64,000 bases of DNA from Floridanema aerugineum (GCF_041929345.1 NZ_JBHFNQ010000164.1:1-64000); one strand, 5' to 3'. Shown: positions 9,201 through 17,221, counted from the stretch's first letter. Program-made: numbers and translations. The notes: generated by a model from the letters alone, not told the origin.

Positions 9201-12200
9201 CTTCCACTGCAATAGAACGAGTCAAGTCACCTTTTGTTACAGCAGTGGCAACTTCTGCGATCGCTCTCACCTGCGTAGTAAGATTAGCTGCAAGTTCGTT
9301 CACGTTGTCCGTTAACGCCCGCCACGTTCCCGAAGCGCCAGGTACTTTCGCCTGCCCTCCCAGTTTTCCTTCTATTCCCACTTCTCGCGCAACTGTTGTT
9401 ACCTGATCTGCAAAAGTCGCCAACGTATCGATCATTTCGTTGATCGTATCCGCCAGAGTTTCAATTTCTCCCTTCGCCTCCAGCATTAACTTGCGTTTCA
9501 AGTCGCCATTCGCCACCGCCGTCACGACTTTGGCAATACCCCGAACTTGGGCGGTTAAATTTCCCGCCATCGAGTTGACGCTATCCGTTAAGTCTTTCCA
9601 AGTTCCCGCAACTCCTTTAACATCCGCTTGTCCGCCCAAAATTCCGTCCGTTCCCACTTCCCTCGCTACCCGCGTTACCTCCGACGCGAACGAGTTAAGT
9701 TGATCTACCATCACGTTGATCGTGTTTTTCAGATCGAGAATTTCCCCTTTCACATCAACGGTAATTTTCTTGGATAAGTCGCCATTCGCCACCGCCTTTG
9801 TCACTTCCGCGATGTTCCTCACTTGCGCGGTTAAATTTCCCGCCATCGAGTTTACATTGTCCGTGAGGTCTTTCCAAATTCCCGCCACCCCTCGCACATA
9901 AGCTTGAACTCCCAGTTTTCCTTCGCTTCCCACCTCTCTGGCGACTCTTGTTACTTCCGACGCAAAGGCAGAAAGTTGATCCACCATCGTATTAATAGTG
10001 TTTTTCAACTCTAAAATTTCGCCTTTCACATCAACGGTAATTTTCTTCGACAAGTCGCCATTCGCCACCGCCGTCGTCACTTCTGCGATGTTCCGAACTT
10101 GGGCAGTTAAACTACTTGCCATGAAGTTCACGCTATCCGTCAAGTCTTTCCAAGTTCCCGCAACTCCCCGAACTTCTGCTTGAACTCCCAGTTTTCCTTC
10201 CGTTCCCACTTCCCTCGCAACTCTCGTTACTTCCGATGCAAAGGAGTTGAGTTGATCCACCATTGTATTAACGGTGTTTTTCAACTCTAAAATTTCCCCT
10301 TTCACATCAACGGTAATTTTCTTGGATAAGTCGCCGTTCGCTACCGCCGTCGTCACCGCTGCGATGTTCCGAACTTGGGCGGTTAAACTTCCCGCCATAA
10401 AGTTTACGCTATCGGTTAAGTCTTTCCAAGATCCTGCAACGCCGCGAACATCTGCTTGTACTCCCAGTTTTCCTTCGCTTCCCACTTCCCTGGCAACTTT
10501 GGTGACTTCGGAAACAAATCCCGAAAGTTGATCGACCATTGTATTAACGGTGTTTTTCAACTCCAGAATTTCGCCTTTAACTGCTACAGTAATTTTCTTA
10601 GAAAGGTCGCCTTTTGCGATCGCAGTCGCCACCTCAGCAATGTTCCTCACTTGCGCGGTTAAATTTCCCGCCATCGAGTTGACGTTATCCGTTAAGTCTT
10701 TCCAAGTTCCCGCAACTCCCTTAACTTCCGCTTGAACTCCCAGTTTTCCTTCCGTTCCGACTTCCCTCGCAACTCTCGTTACTTCCGATGCAAAGGAACT
10801 TAACTGATCCACCATTGTATTTATGGTGTTCTTCAGTTCCAGAATTTCACCTTTAACATCTACAGTAATTTTCTTAGATAAGTCGCCACCTGCGATCGCA
10901 GTCGCCACCTCAGCAATGTTCCTCACTTGCGCGGTTAAATTATCCGCCATCGAGTTCACGTTATCCGTTAAGTCTTTCCAAGTTCCCGCAACTCCCTTAA
11001 CTTCCGCTTGAACTCCCAGTTTTCCTTCCGTTCCTACTTCCCTAGCAACTCTCGTTACTTCCGATGCAAAGGAGTTAAGTTGATCCACCATCACGTTGAT
11101 CGTGTTTTTCAACTCCAAAATTTCGCCTTTCACATCTACAGTAATTTTCTTCGACAAGTCGCCATTCGCTACCGCCGTTGTCACTTCCGCAATATTCCGA
11201 ACTTGGGCGGTTAAACTTCCCGCCATAAAATTCACGCTATCCGTTAAATCTTTCCAAGTTCCCGCAACTCCCGGAACTTGCGCTTGTCCTCCGAGTTTCC
11301 CTTCTGCGCCAACTTCCCTCGCTACCCGCGTTACTTCCGAAGCAAAGGAGTTAAGCTGATCCACCATTATATTAATAGTGCTCTTTAACTCGAAAATTTC
11401 CCCTTTAACATCAACTGTAATTTTCTTAGAAAGGTCGCCGTTTGCTACCGCCGTTGTCACTTCTGCAATGTTCCGAACTTGGGCGGTTAAATTTCCCGCC
11501 ATCGAGTTTACCGAGTCTGTTAAGTCTTTCCAAGTTCCCGCAACTCCCTTAACTTCCGCTTGAACTCCCAGTTTTCCTTCCGTTCCCACTTCCCTGGCAA
11601 CTCTGGTAACTTCACTCGCAAAGGAGTTAAGTTGATCCACCATTACGTTAATCGTGTTTTTTAGTTCTAAAATCTCGCCCTTAACATTTACTGTAATTTT
11701 CTTAGAAAGGTCGCCGTTTGCTACTGCGGTGGTAACTTCGGCAATGTTGCGAACTTGGGCGGTTAAATTTCCCGCCATTGAGTTTACCGAGTCCGTCAAA
11801 TCTTTCCAAGTTCCCGCAACTCCTTTAACTTCCGCTTGAACGCCCAGTTTTCCTTCCGTTCCGACTTCCCTGGCAACTCTGGTAACTTCACCCGCAAAGG
11901 AGTTAAGCTGGTCTACCATTGTGTTAACGATTTGGGCAGTTTGGAGAAACTCCCCCCGCAAAGGTCGATTTTCGATTTCTGTAGGAATTGTTTGAGATAA
12001 GTCGCCGTTGGCAACTGCCCGAATTACTCTAGCAGTTTCAGCTGTCGGTTGTACTAAATCAGTAATTAAAGTATTGAGAGATTCGATCGAACTTTTCCAA
12101 GCACCTTTAACACTCCCGCCCAAAGAGGCGCGTTCGTAAATTTTCCCATCTTTGCCGACGACATTGCTAATGCGATCGAGTTCCGCCGCCATGCGTTCGT

Positions 12201-12366
12201 TCATATCAATAATATCATTGAGGGTGTCGGCAATTTTCCCCGCCATGCCTGTTTGGTCGATCGGCATTCGCGCCCCGAAGTTGCCCTTTTTGACTTCGGT
12301 TAAAGTTCTTAACAGTTGTTTGAGGTCAAGTTCATCGCTATCTATAGTTGCTTGTGCTGTTGCCAT
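6247..12366 (-). CDS. Giant poly-HAMP/GAF hybrid histidine kinase with three receiver domains
   Basis: 2039 residues, no signal peptide or transmembrane segment, so probably cytosolic. Domains in order: an N-terminal region with degenerate HAMP-like sequence (1-155); about ten tandem 92-residue HAMP-type units (about 156-1075), each marked by VAREVGxEGKLG, GVAGTWKDLTDxVN and ANGDLSKKITV; a GAF domain (about 1085-1240); a coiled coil (about 1245-1340); HisKA with His near 1354 (NMSHELRTPLNS); HATPase_c (about 1470-1590, DTGIGIP and GGTGLGLSI); then REC1 (about 1648-1765), REC2 (about 1768-1885) and REC3 (about 1915-2039), with Asp in VILDIRLPIMDG, VVLDLGLPDMTG and VLMDIMMPEMDG. The architecture resembles soluble poly-HAMP kinases such as fungal group III (Nik1/Os-1) osmosensors. 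It heads the cheR-cheB-kinase cluster. Confidence 0.93.
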   Translation of the reverse strand: MATAQATIDSDELDLKQLLRTLTEVKKGNFGARMPIDQTGMAGKIADTLNDIIDMNERMAAELDRISNVVGKDGKIYERASLGGSVKGAWKSSIESLNTLITDLVQPTAETARVIRAVANGDLSQTIPTEIENRPLRGEFLQTAQIVNTMVDQLNSFAGEVTRVAREVGTEGKLGVQAEVKGVAGTWKDLTDSVNSMAGNLTAQVRNIAEVTTAVANGDLSKKITVNVKGEILELKNTINVMVDQLNSFASEVTRVAREVGTEGKLGVQAEVKGVAGTWKDLTDSVNSMAGNLTAQVRNIAEVTTAVANGDLSKKITVDVKGEIFELKSTINIMVDQLNSFASEVTRVAREVGAEGKLGGQAQVPGVAGTWKDLTDSVNFMAGSLTAQVRNIAEVTTAVANGDLSKKITVDVKGEILELKNTINVMVDQLNSFASEVTRVAREVGTEGKLGVQAEVKGVAGTWKDLTDNVNSMADNLTAQVRNIAEVATAIAGGDLSKKITVDVKGEILELKNTINTMVDQLSSFASEVTRVAREVGTEGKLGVQAEVKGVAGTWKDLTDNVNSMAGNLTAQVRNIAEVATAIAKGDLSKKITVAVKGEILELKNTVNTMVDQLSGFVSEVTKVAREVGSEGKLGVQADVRGVAGSWKDLTDSVNFMAGSLTAQVRNIAAVTTAVANGDLSKKITVDVKGEILELKNTVNTMVDQLNSFASEVTRVAREVGTEGKLGVQAEVRGVAGTWKDLTDSVNFMASSLTAQVRNIAEVTTAVANGDLSKKITVDVKGEILELKNTINTMVDQLSAFASEVTRVAREVGSEGKLGVQAYVRGVAGIWKDLTDNVNSMAGNLTAQVRNIAEVTKAVANGDLSKKITVDVKGEILDLKNTINVMVDQLNSFASEVTRVAREVGTDGILGGQADVKGVAGTWKDLTDSVNSMAGNLTAQVRGIAKVVTAVANGDLKRKLMLEAKGEIETLADTINEMIDTLATFADQVTTVAREVGIEGKLGGQAKVPGASGTWRALTDNVNELAANLTTQVRAIAEVATAVTKGDLTRSIAVEAQGEVAALKDNINQMIANLRETTQKNTEQDWLKTNLAKFTRMLQGQRDLETVSKLILSELAPLVSAQHGVFYLMENNDNHNTFLKLLSTYAYRERKHLANRFHLGEGLVGQCALEKERILITEVPGDYIKISSGLGESPPLNAVVLPVLFEGQVTAVIELASFRRFSEIHLTFFDQLTESIAIVLNTIAASMRTEELLKQSQSLAEELRSQQKELTETNQRLEQQAKTLQASEELLKRQQEQLQQTNEELEEKAELLAVQKREVERKNREIEQARISLEEKAEQLALTSRYKSEFLANMSHELRTPLNSLLILARLLTDNTERNLSDKQVEYARTIYSAGNDLLGLINDILDLAKIESGTMSVEVDQTLFVDLQSHVERNFRQVAVDKKLDFNLQFDSGLPRAIYTDSKRLQQILKNLLANAFKFTERGQVTVNVRVATQGWSPEQSNLNHANMVIAFAVKDTGIGIPPEKQQIIFEAFQQADGTTSRKYGGTGLGLSISREIARLLGGEIKLISEVGKGSTFTLYLPQTYLSQDGVKNRRDGEDRKNKEETTPLLTVSPKNNGTGEKVSASGPPVVSIQSREIEDDRDEILPGDRTLLIVEDDQKFARILRDMVKEQGFKALVATRGDQGLAMAREFKPTAVILDIRLPIMDGWTVLDRLKHDPNTRHIPVHIMSVEEGKQRSLQQGAIAYLQKPISSEALGNAFAKIKEFVERPVKNLLIVEDDEVQRQSIIELIGNSDVVSTGVATGAAALATLKSGRFDCVVLDLGLPDMTGLQLIEQIKQEPNLGYLPIIVYTGKELSTQEETELRRISDTIIVKGVRSPERLLDETALFLHRVQANLPAPKRLMLEQLQQNEPILSGKKVLIVDDDVRNIFALTSMLESHQMQVLYAENGRDGISVLQNHPDIDLVLMDIMMPEMDGYETMQAIRQNPQFQNLPMIALTAKAMKGDREKCIEAGASDYITKPVDNDQLISLLRVWLYR
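9150..11935. repeat. Tandem 276-bp coding repeats (HAMP units)
   Basis: The poly-HAMP section of the kinase gene is a direct tandem array with a 276-bp period. For example, the AAGTCGCC word recurs at this spacing from about 9777 to 11710. Several neighbouring units differ at only a few positions while the terminal units are diverged, which suggests recent expansion or gene conversion in the middle of the array. Confidence 0.9.
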
Positions 12367-12587
12367 AGTCTTTTCTTTAATCTGCGCTTTTATTTATGGT
12401 TATTCCTTGAGACTTCCGCCTTCTTGCAGTAGCGAAAGCGCCAAAGTTACATCTGGCACAATTATCCAGCGCAATCCGGGATCAATGCTCTCTATCGCAG
12501 GGTAGATGTAGGATAAATTATTGAATTTTTGTTACTAAAGGTGGCAATTATAACTCAAAACGTAACCAGCATACGGTAAGTGAAACC

Positions 12588-13673
12588 TCAGTTTTTTCCT
12601 GTGATTGATACTTTCTGGATGAGTGTCTTTGCTGTTTCTAAAACTTGTGTAACTGTTGTACCTTCTAAACAGAGATAACCTACGGAACAGGTGCTGCGAT
12701 CGCAAGGATGGCATGGTACTTTGTGTAATAAAGTTTTGTGAATATCCGTATTTAAAGAACCCCAAACTTGCGGATCAGTCCCGCCAAATATAGTAATTGT
12801 CGGCGTAGAAAGGGCATAAGCAATATGTGCAGGTCCCGAATCATTAGTAATTAATAGTGCCAGTCGTGCCAAAATAGCACCTAATTCCGGCAGCGAAGTT
12901 TTCCCTGCTAAATTCAAGGTTTCTTGACTAATATTTGCAGCAATTAACTCAGCAATTTGTCTTTCTTCTTCGCCACCTAATAATACGATCGTGCCGCCGA
13001 ATTCCTGTTGTAATGCCTTTCCCACCGCAATAAACTTTTCTGCTGACCATCGTTTAGTAGCTTCCCTCGTGCCTGGATGCAGTCCAATTAAAGGTTTTGT
13101 AGCTGTGGTAATTAACATTTCTGCTGCTTTTAAATCCTCTACCCAAAGAGGGAATTCAGTTGTTTCGCCCTGTGGTTCAATACCTAAAAATCTAACCAAA
13201 GATAGAATTTTTTGTACCTCGTTTTGTGTTGCAGAGATCGGCAAAGCAGCATCTAATTTTCCTGCCGGATCTCCAGGTCGAACAAACCCGGCAGTTGCCT
13301 TAGCTCCTAACATTAAAGTAAATGGATTAGAATAAACTCCAGAACCGTGCATTTGAATTGCCAAATCAAATTGTTCTGCTTGCATTTCTTGGAAAAAATC
13401 CACCACTTTTCCAGGGTCAAAAAACTGTTCTGCCATCCCTAAAAAGCCTGGGAAAGGAATGAAGCGATCGATCTGTGGCGATCGATTAACTAACTCTGCC
13501 ACAAAAGGCATAGCAATTAAACTAATTTCCGCCAAAGGAAAAGCATTTTTAATAGCCCGAAAAGCCGGAGTAGCACAAACAAAATCACCAATTCGAGAAG
13601 CCCGAACTAAAGCAATTTTGCGCGGAGTTTCCGGTAAACGAAATAGTAGCCCAGGTAAAAAAGGATCAAACAT
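12588..13673 (-). CDS. Glycosyltransferase family 9 (heptosyltransferase-like) protein
   Basis: 361 residues with the two GT9 (GT-B fold) halves. The N-terminal half opens LVRASRIGDFVCATPAF, and the C-terminal half has GLHPGTREATKRWS and the conserved LLITNDSGPAHIAYAL signature of the nucleotide-sugar site. GT9 enzymes move a sugar, classically heptose from ADP-heptose, onto lipid-linked or outer-membrane glycans. Four Cys residues near the C-terminus (CHPCDRSTC and CLEG) are common in this family. It is one of five GT9 genes in the window and lies at the edge of the glycan locus. The acceptor is not known. Confidence 0.88.
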   Translation of the reverse strand: MFDPFLPGLLFRLPETPRKIALVRASRIGDFVCATPAFRAIKNAFPLAEISLIAMPFVAELVNRSPQIDRFIPFPGFLGMAEQFFDPGKVVDFFQEMQAEQFDLAIQMHGSGVYSNPFTLMLGAKATAGFVRPGDPAGKLDAALPISATQNEVQKILSLVRFLGIEPQGETTEFPLWVEDLKAAEMLITTATKPLIGLHPGTREATKRWSAEKFIAVGKALQQEFGGTIVLLGGEEERQIAELIAANISQETLNLAGKTSLPELGAILARLALLITNDSGPAHIAYALSTPTITIFGGTDPQVWGSLNTDIHKTLLHKVPCHPCDRSTCSVGYLCLEGTTVTQVLETAKTLIQKVSITGKN

Positions 13674-13710
13674 TGCGATTTTAAATGTTAGGTTGATCTA
13701 GATCCCTCTT

Positions 13711-13745
13711 CAGATCCCCGACTTCTTGAAGAAGTCGGGGATCTG
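13711..13745. repeat. Palindrome GATCCCCGACTTCTT family, copy 1
   Basis: CAGATCCCCGACTTCTTGAA reads into its own complement to form a perfect palindrome, in the gap between a GT9 gene (minus strand) and a stress-type gene (plus strand). Other copies are at 44615-44647, 44662-44694, 54995-55027 and 55397-55429. Confidence 0.9.
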
Positions 13746-13848
13746 AAGATAATTTTCCCCCTCTTTGGGTTGATGAAAAATGTAACTACAATCACAAAAA
13801 TGGGAAGAGAAATTAACCAAAAGATTTAAGTTAAAGCAGGGGAAAAAA

Positions 13849-14403
13849 ATGGCTATTAGCGCAAAAACTCGTGCTTTCGGAGTATTTTCTAACCGAGAAG
13901 CAGCAGAAATAGGACTTACTGAATTAAAAAAATCCGGCTTTCCAATGGAGAAAGTTTCTATAATTGCTAAGGATTTGGAAAAAGGCGATCGCGTAGGTGG
14001 TGCAAAAACCACCCATAGCGTAGGCGAACAAAACGTAAATTCTCCTACAGCCGTTGTTTCCGACCTTGCCACAGGTAGTACATGGGGAACATTATTAGTA
14101 GGACTTAGCGGTTTAGCATTGCCTGGTATTGGCCCCGTTTTAGCAGCAGGAAGCTTAGGTGTAGCCTTGCTGACTACCTTGGGAGGCGTGGCAATGGGAA
14201 CAGTCGCCAGTAATAATTTAGTAACATCTCTAATTGATTTAGGCATACCAGAAGAAGACGCTAGAGTGTATAGCGATCGACTGCTTGCAGGTAATTATTT
14301 CGTAATAGTTGATGGTTCGGAAGAAGAGATCGATCGCGCTGAAGGCATCTTGAGTAAGCAGGATATTGAATATTGGGGAATTTATCCTCCCTCTAATGGT
14401 TGA
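13849..14403 (+). CDS. General-stress-protein-17M-like protein
   Basis: 184 residues. The start, after AGCAGGGGAAAAAA, reads AKTRAFGVFSNREAAEIGLTELKKSGFPMEKVSIIAKD, an alpha-beta domain like the N-terminal fold of GSP17M/YflT general stress proteins. A glycine- and alanine-rich hydrophobic middle (about 76-125) could be a helical hairpin or membrane-associated segment. The C-terminus has IPEEDARVYSDRLLAGNYFVIVDG, again a domain common in these proteins. Homologues in cyanobacteria are usually stress-related, but the biochemical role is unknown. Followed on the same strand by the small GAF gene. Confidence 0.7.
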   Translation: MAISAKTRAFGVFSNREAAEIGLTELKKSGFPMEKVSIIAKDLEKGDRVGGAKTTHSVGEQNVNSPTAVVSDLATGSTWGTLLVGLSGLALPGIGPVLAAGSLGVALLTTLGGVAMGTVASNNLVTSLIDLGIPEEDARVYSDRLLAGNYFVIVDGSEEEIDRAEGILSKQDIEYWGIYPPSNG

Positions 14404-14601
14404 TCGTTGGTAAATCATTAGATATCCTAAAGAAAATAGCAACCTAAGCAGGAGGAAGAACAAGTCTTTTTCTCCTGTTTTCGTAATCAAAAGTACAGAA
14501 TTATAGCTAGAACTGAGCCAACCAAAATTTATTTAAGCTAAAATTAAGCCGAAAAAGTTTAAATCTATGGTTAAACTATTTGAGGAGTTAGAAAAAATAT
14601 T

Positions 14602-15096
14602 ATGGTCGATCAAGGTTTACAAAGAGTAGTTAATCGCCTCGGTGCGAATTTATCTCGTGACTCATTAGTACAGAAAACCACAAATGAATTAAGAGAGTTT
14701 CTTCAGGTCGATCGAGTAGTTTTATATTACTTCGTCCGCGAATGGGAAGGGAGAGTCACCTTTGAATCTTTAAGTTCCAGCGATTTTTCCATCTTTGGTA
14801 ATACTGGACCCGATGAATGTTTTAATGGTGAATATGCTGGATTATATGAAGCCGGAAGAATCCGAGCAATTCCTGACATTGAAACAGAAGAAATTAGTGA
14901 ATGTCACCGAAATTTCCTTCGTCATCTCAAAGTACGTGCTAATTTAGCCGTACCAGTTTTAAACAATGGAAAGTTATGGGGATTATTAATTGCCCATCAT
15001 TGTCGAAACACCCGTTTTTGGACAGAATCAGATATTGAAAAAGTGCAAAAAGCAGCCCAAAATTTAGCAATGTCTCCAGCAATTAGAGAAAGTTAA
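14602..15096 (+). CDS. Single GAF domain protein with cyanobacteriochrome-type DXCF and CH motifs
   Basis: 164 residues consisting of one GAF domain with no output domain. Two features match DXCF-type cyanobacteriochromes: the DECF motif at 71-74 (Cys73) and the canonical bilin-binding CH pair at 101-102 (Cys101-His102). The two cysteines are 28 residues apart, the same spacing as Cys494/Cys522 of TePixJ. The conserved AxLAVPVL and WGLLIAHHC strands follow. It may bind a bilin and act through a partner, or be a photochemically silent relative, because many cyanobacterial GAFs keep parts of these motifs. No bilin lyase or kinase is adjacent. Confidence 0.8.
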   Translation: MVDQGLQRVVNRLGANLSRDSLVQKTTNELREFLQVDRVVLYYFVREWEGRVTFESLSSSDFSIFGNTGPDECFNGEYAGLYEAGRIRAIPDIETEEISECHRNFLRHLKVRANLAVPVLNNGKLWGLLIAHHCRNTRFWTESDIEKVQKAAQNLAMSPAIRES

Positions 15097-15163
15097 AATC
15101 AACAGGGTCAACTAGATAACTGCGCTTGAAATTCCACAATCAGGATTGCTGTTACTTTCGCAA

Positions 15164-15370
15164 CTATACACTTAAAAGAGGTAAATTGAGAGCTTGAAGA
15201 TTAACAGCATCCACATTTTTAGAACAGTTATCTATTGTGATGGCGACAACTTTACCTTCTTTGTCATAATCTAAGATTAAATCTTCACTGATTGCGTCAG
15301 TAGAAACTACGGGTTTGCTGGTTAGCTCGATCGCTAATGTATCAGTATCAGAAAAATATTGAATCTTCAT
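15164..15370 (-). CDS. DUF2283 family small protein
   Basis: 68 residues from ATG 15370, which follows a good ribosome site (GAGGAG about ten bases upstream). The sequence MKIQYFSDTDTLAIELT, then ISEDLILDYDKEGKVVAI, is the DUF2283 pattern (YDxxxDxLYI...ExxxgvildyDxxGxivGiEI). Function is unknown; such proteins are often found near mobile or toxin-antitoxin-like genes. The reading frame is open further upstream, but that extension is only translated REP sequence. Convergent with the GAF gene. Confidence 0.75.
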   Translation of the reverse strand: MKIQYFSDTDTLAIELTSKPVVSTDAISEDLILDYDKEGKVVAITIDNCSKNVDAVNLQALNLPLLSV

Positions 15371-15445
15371 TGTGGTTCTTCTCCTCGTTGTTGTCGTTTG
15401 TAAAAGTTGCGATCGAAGAAAGCATTGTGAACAGTTAAATTTAGT

Positions 15446-15597
15446 GTAGGGTGCGTTAGCGACAGCGTAACGCACCGCTTGTACAAATTACCAAACTAAT
15501 AATGAAGTGCGTATAAGCTGTGACATTTAAGAAAAGCGATCGCAAACACACAACTTTCTATGGAGATGGTGCGTTACGCTGCGCTAACGCACCCTAC
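15446..15597. repeat. REP-like palindromes flanking the RAYT gene, left group
   Basis: Two copies of the GTAGGGTGCGTTAGCG / CGTAACGCACC palindrome (15446-15476 and 15568-15597, in opposite orientation) lie just 3' of the transposase gene. They belong to the main REP family of the window. Confidence 0.9.
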
Positions 15598-15612
15598 GGA
15601 ATTATAAAGATA

Positions 15613-16164
15613 TTATTCATATCCAACATCATTGGGAATATCTGGTATTATATCTACTCCCCAATCTTCTGAATAAATACCATCAGCAACAAAGCGATGA
15701 AAACTGGAATAAGGCCATTCTTTTGCTGCTTTGCATAACCCATGTTTAACAGGATTGTAATGTATATAATCGCAATGGTTAGCAAAATCTAGATCATCTC
15801 GGATCAAATGTTCCCAAAACCTACGTTGCCAAAGGTTTCCTTCTTGCCGTTTTTGCCGAGAGGTACTGACTTGGCTATCAATTTCTAGTTCTTTGGCACA
15901 ATGTTTAGTAACAAAGGTTTTAATCAGTCGCCAACGAGTTGCATAATCACTGTCGCCAGATGGTAGTGTCCAAATACAGTGAATGTGATTGGGTAATAAA
16001 ACTAAAGCATCTATAATAAAAGGATATTTTTGCCGTACATTATTGATAGCTGTTCGTAATGTTTGACGTGCAATTTCACTACATAACCAGTTACGCCGCT
16101 GATAAGTTACTTGGGTGAAAAAGTAAGTACCATTTGCGATCGTAAGTCTTTTATAATTAGGCAT
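15613..16164 (-). CDS. REP-associated tyrosine transposase (RAYT, Y1/HUH superfamily)
   Basis: 183 residues. The HUH metal-binding motif is seen as LPNHIHCIW (about 57-65), and the catalytic Tyr is probably in CDYIHYNPVKHGL (about 136-148), a signature of the REP-associated branch rather than IS200 TnpA. The central EGNLWQRRFWEHLIRDD segment is also typical of RAYTs. RAYTs nick and rejoin single-stranded DNA at REP hairpins and are thought to spread these repeats. The gene is flanked on both sides within about 110 bases by REP palindromes of the GTAGGGTGCGTTAGCG family, which are its likely substrates. It appears intact. Confidence 0.92.
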   Translation of the reverse strand: MPNYKRLTIANGTYFFTQVTYQRRNWLCSEIARQTLRTAINNVRQKYPFIIDALVLLPNHIHCIWTLPSGDSDYATRWRLIKTFVTKHCAKELEIDSQVSTSRQKRQEGNLWQRRFWEHLIRDDLDFANHCDYIHYNPVKHGLCKAAKEWPYSSFHRFVADGIYSEDWGVDIIPDIPNDVGYE

Positions 16165-16270
16165 TTGGTTGGGTGATTTAGCGATCGATCAATAATATAA
16201 AGTAATTTTGGAAATCAGACGTTACCAATTTACTAAATTGACACATTAAATTTGGCATAGTAGTCCTAGC

Positions 16271-16559
16271 GTAGGGTGCGTTAGCGGTAGCGTAACGCAC
16301 CGCTTCCGATGGCGATAGTGCAATGGTATATGCGATCAGTAGCGTATGATGCGTATAGCCTGTGACATTTCCGAAAAGCGATCGTTTCACGCTGCGCTTC
16401 CTATAGAGATGGTGCGTTACGCTGCGCTTCCTATAGAGATGGTGCGTTACGCTGCGCTTCCTATAGAGATGGTGCGTTACGCTGCGCTTCCTATAGAGAT
16501 GGTGCGTTACGCTGCGCTTCCTATAGAGATGGTGCGTTACGCTGCGCTAACGCACCCTA
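16271..16559. repeat. REP palindrome and 30-bp tandem REP array 5' of RAYT gene
   Basis: A full REP palindrome (16271-16301) is followed by an array (16388-16559) in which GGTGCGTTACGCTGCGCTTC plus CTATAGAGAT repeats with an exact 30-bp period (units at 16411, 16441, 16471, 16501, preceded by a partial unit). The array ends in a complete palindrome closing with CTAACGCACCCTAC at 16559. The open plus-strand frame here is only the translated repeat (a 10-residue peptide repeat). Confidence 0.92.
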
Positions 16560-16567
16560 CGCATAAT

Positions 16568-17071
16568 CTAGCTATCTTTGGTTGCTGCTACTTCACTTAT
16601 TAATGTTCCAGTTTGCTTGATAACTTGTTTAGCTCCCGGTTGTTGCTCCGGTTTTTTCGTGTACCACCAAGCCCAGGCAATCAAAACAGCTTGGAAGGGA
16701 AGTCTAGCCCAATAAAATGCTTGATTATGGGGAATGCCATCGATCGCAATATTATTCAAAGTCATATTGATATTAGCAGGAAACACGGCAATAAACAGCG
16801 CAATTAATCCCCAAGCTGCGGCTACACTAACGATCGGAATCAATAACCCAATCCCACCTAAAATTTCAAAAAAACCACTGATATAAACCAATTCAAACGG
16901 ATAAGGCAATTGAGGAGGTACTATGCGAGCATATTGTTCGGGTCTAACAAAGTGGGTAATGCCTGCCACTATCATCGATATGGCTAGGAAAACGCGCAGG
17001 AATTCTTTCTGCCAAGGGGATTTTTTACTAGATTGATTCATCAGTTTTGGGAAATCGTTTACCCAAAACAT
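16568..17071 (-). CDS. DoxX family membrane protein
   Basis: 167 residues with four hydrophobic segments (about 24-42, 61-84, 85-103 and 120-137). The pattern FLRVFLAISMIVAGITHFVRPEQYARIVP, then YISGFFEILGGIGLL, matches DoxX-like inner-membrane proteins. The substrate or redox partner is unknown. An alternative start at Met11 (17041, MNQSSKK) is possible; neither ATG has a clear ribosome site. The C-terminal tail is polar and should be cytoplasmic. REP repeats lie on both sides. Confidence 0.8.
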   Translation of the reverse strand: MFWVNDFPKLMNQSSKKSPWQKEFLRVFLAISMIVAGITHFVRPEQYARIVPPQLPYPFELVYISGFFEILGGIGLLIPIVSVAAAWGLIALFIAVFPANINMTLNNIAIDGIPHNQAFYWARLPFQAVLIAWAWWYTKKPEQQPGAKQVIKQTGTLISEVAATKDS

Positions 17072-17121
17072 AGCAATAAAAACTGGGGAGTTTGTTCTAC
17101 CTGCGGCTAGTTTCTAGTAGA

Positions 17122-17219
17122 GTAGGGTGCGTTAGCGATAGCGTAACGCACCGCTTCCTACCGAGATGGTGCGTTACGCTGCGCTTTTCTTATATGCCGC
17201 AGGCTATACGCACCCTACG
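17122..17219. repeat. REP-like palindrome pair
   Basis: GTAGGGTGCGTTAGCG ... CGTAACGCACC (17122-17152) is followed by a partly degraded second copy reaching CGCACCCTAC at 17219, touching the 3' end of the GT2 gene. Confidence 0.85.
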
Positions 17220-17221
17220 TT

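Noticed and set aside
9064..11839. Many plus-strand frames of 60-105 codons with similar sequences
   Set aside because: They are antisense shadows of the tandem HAMP coding repeats on the minus strand.
13710..14246. 178-codon minus-strand frame opposite the stress-type gene
   Set aside because: It is antisense to a well-supported gene with a better start and recognisable domain, and begins to read into the REP palindrome.
16346..16603. 85-codon plus-strand frame with a 10-residue peptide repeat
   Set aside because: It is the direct translation of the 30-bp REP tandem array; no ribosome site and no conservation expected.
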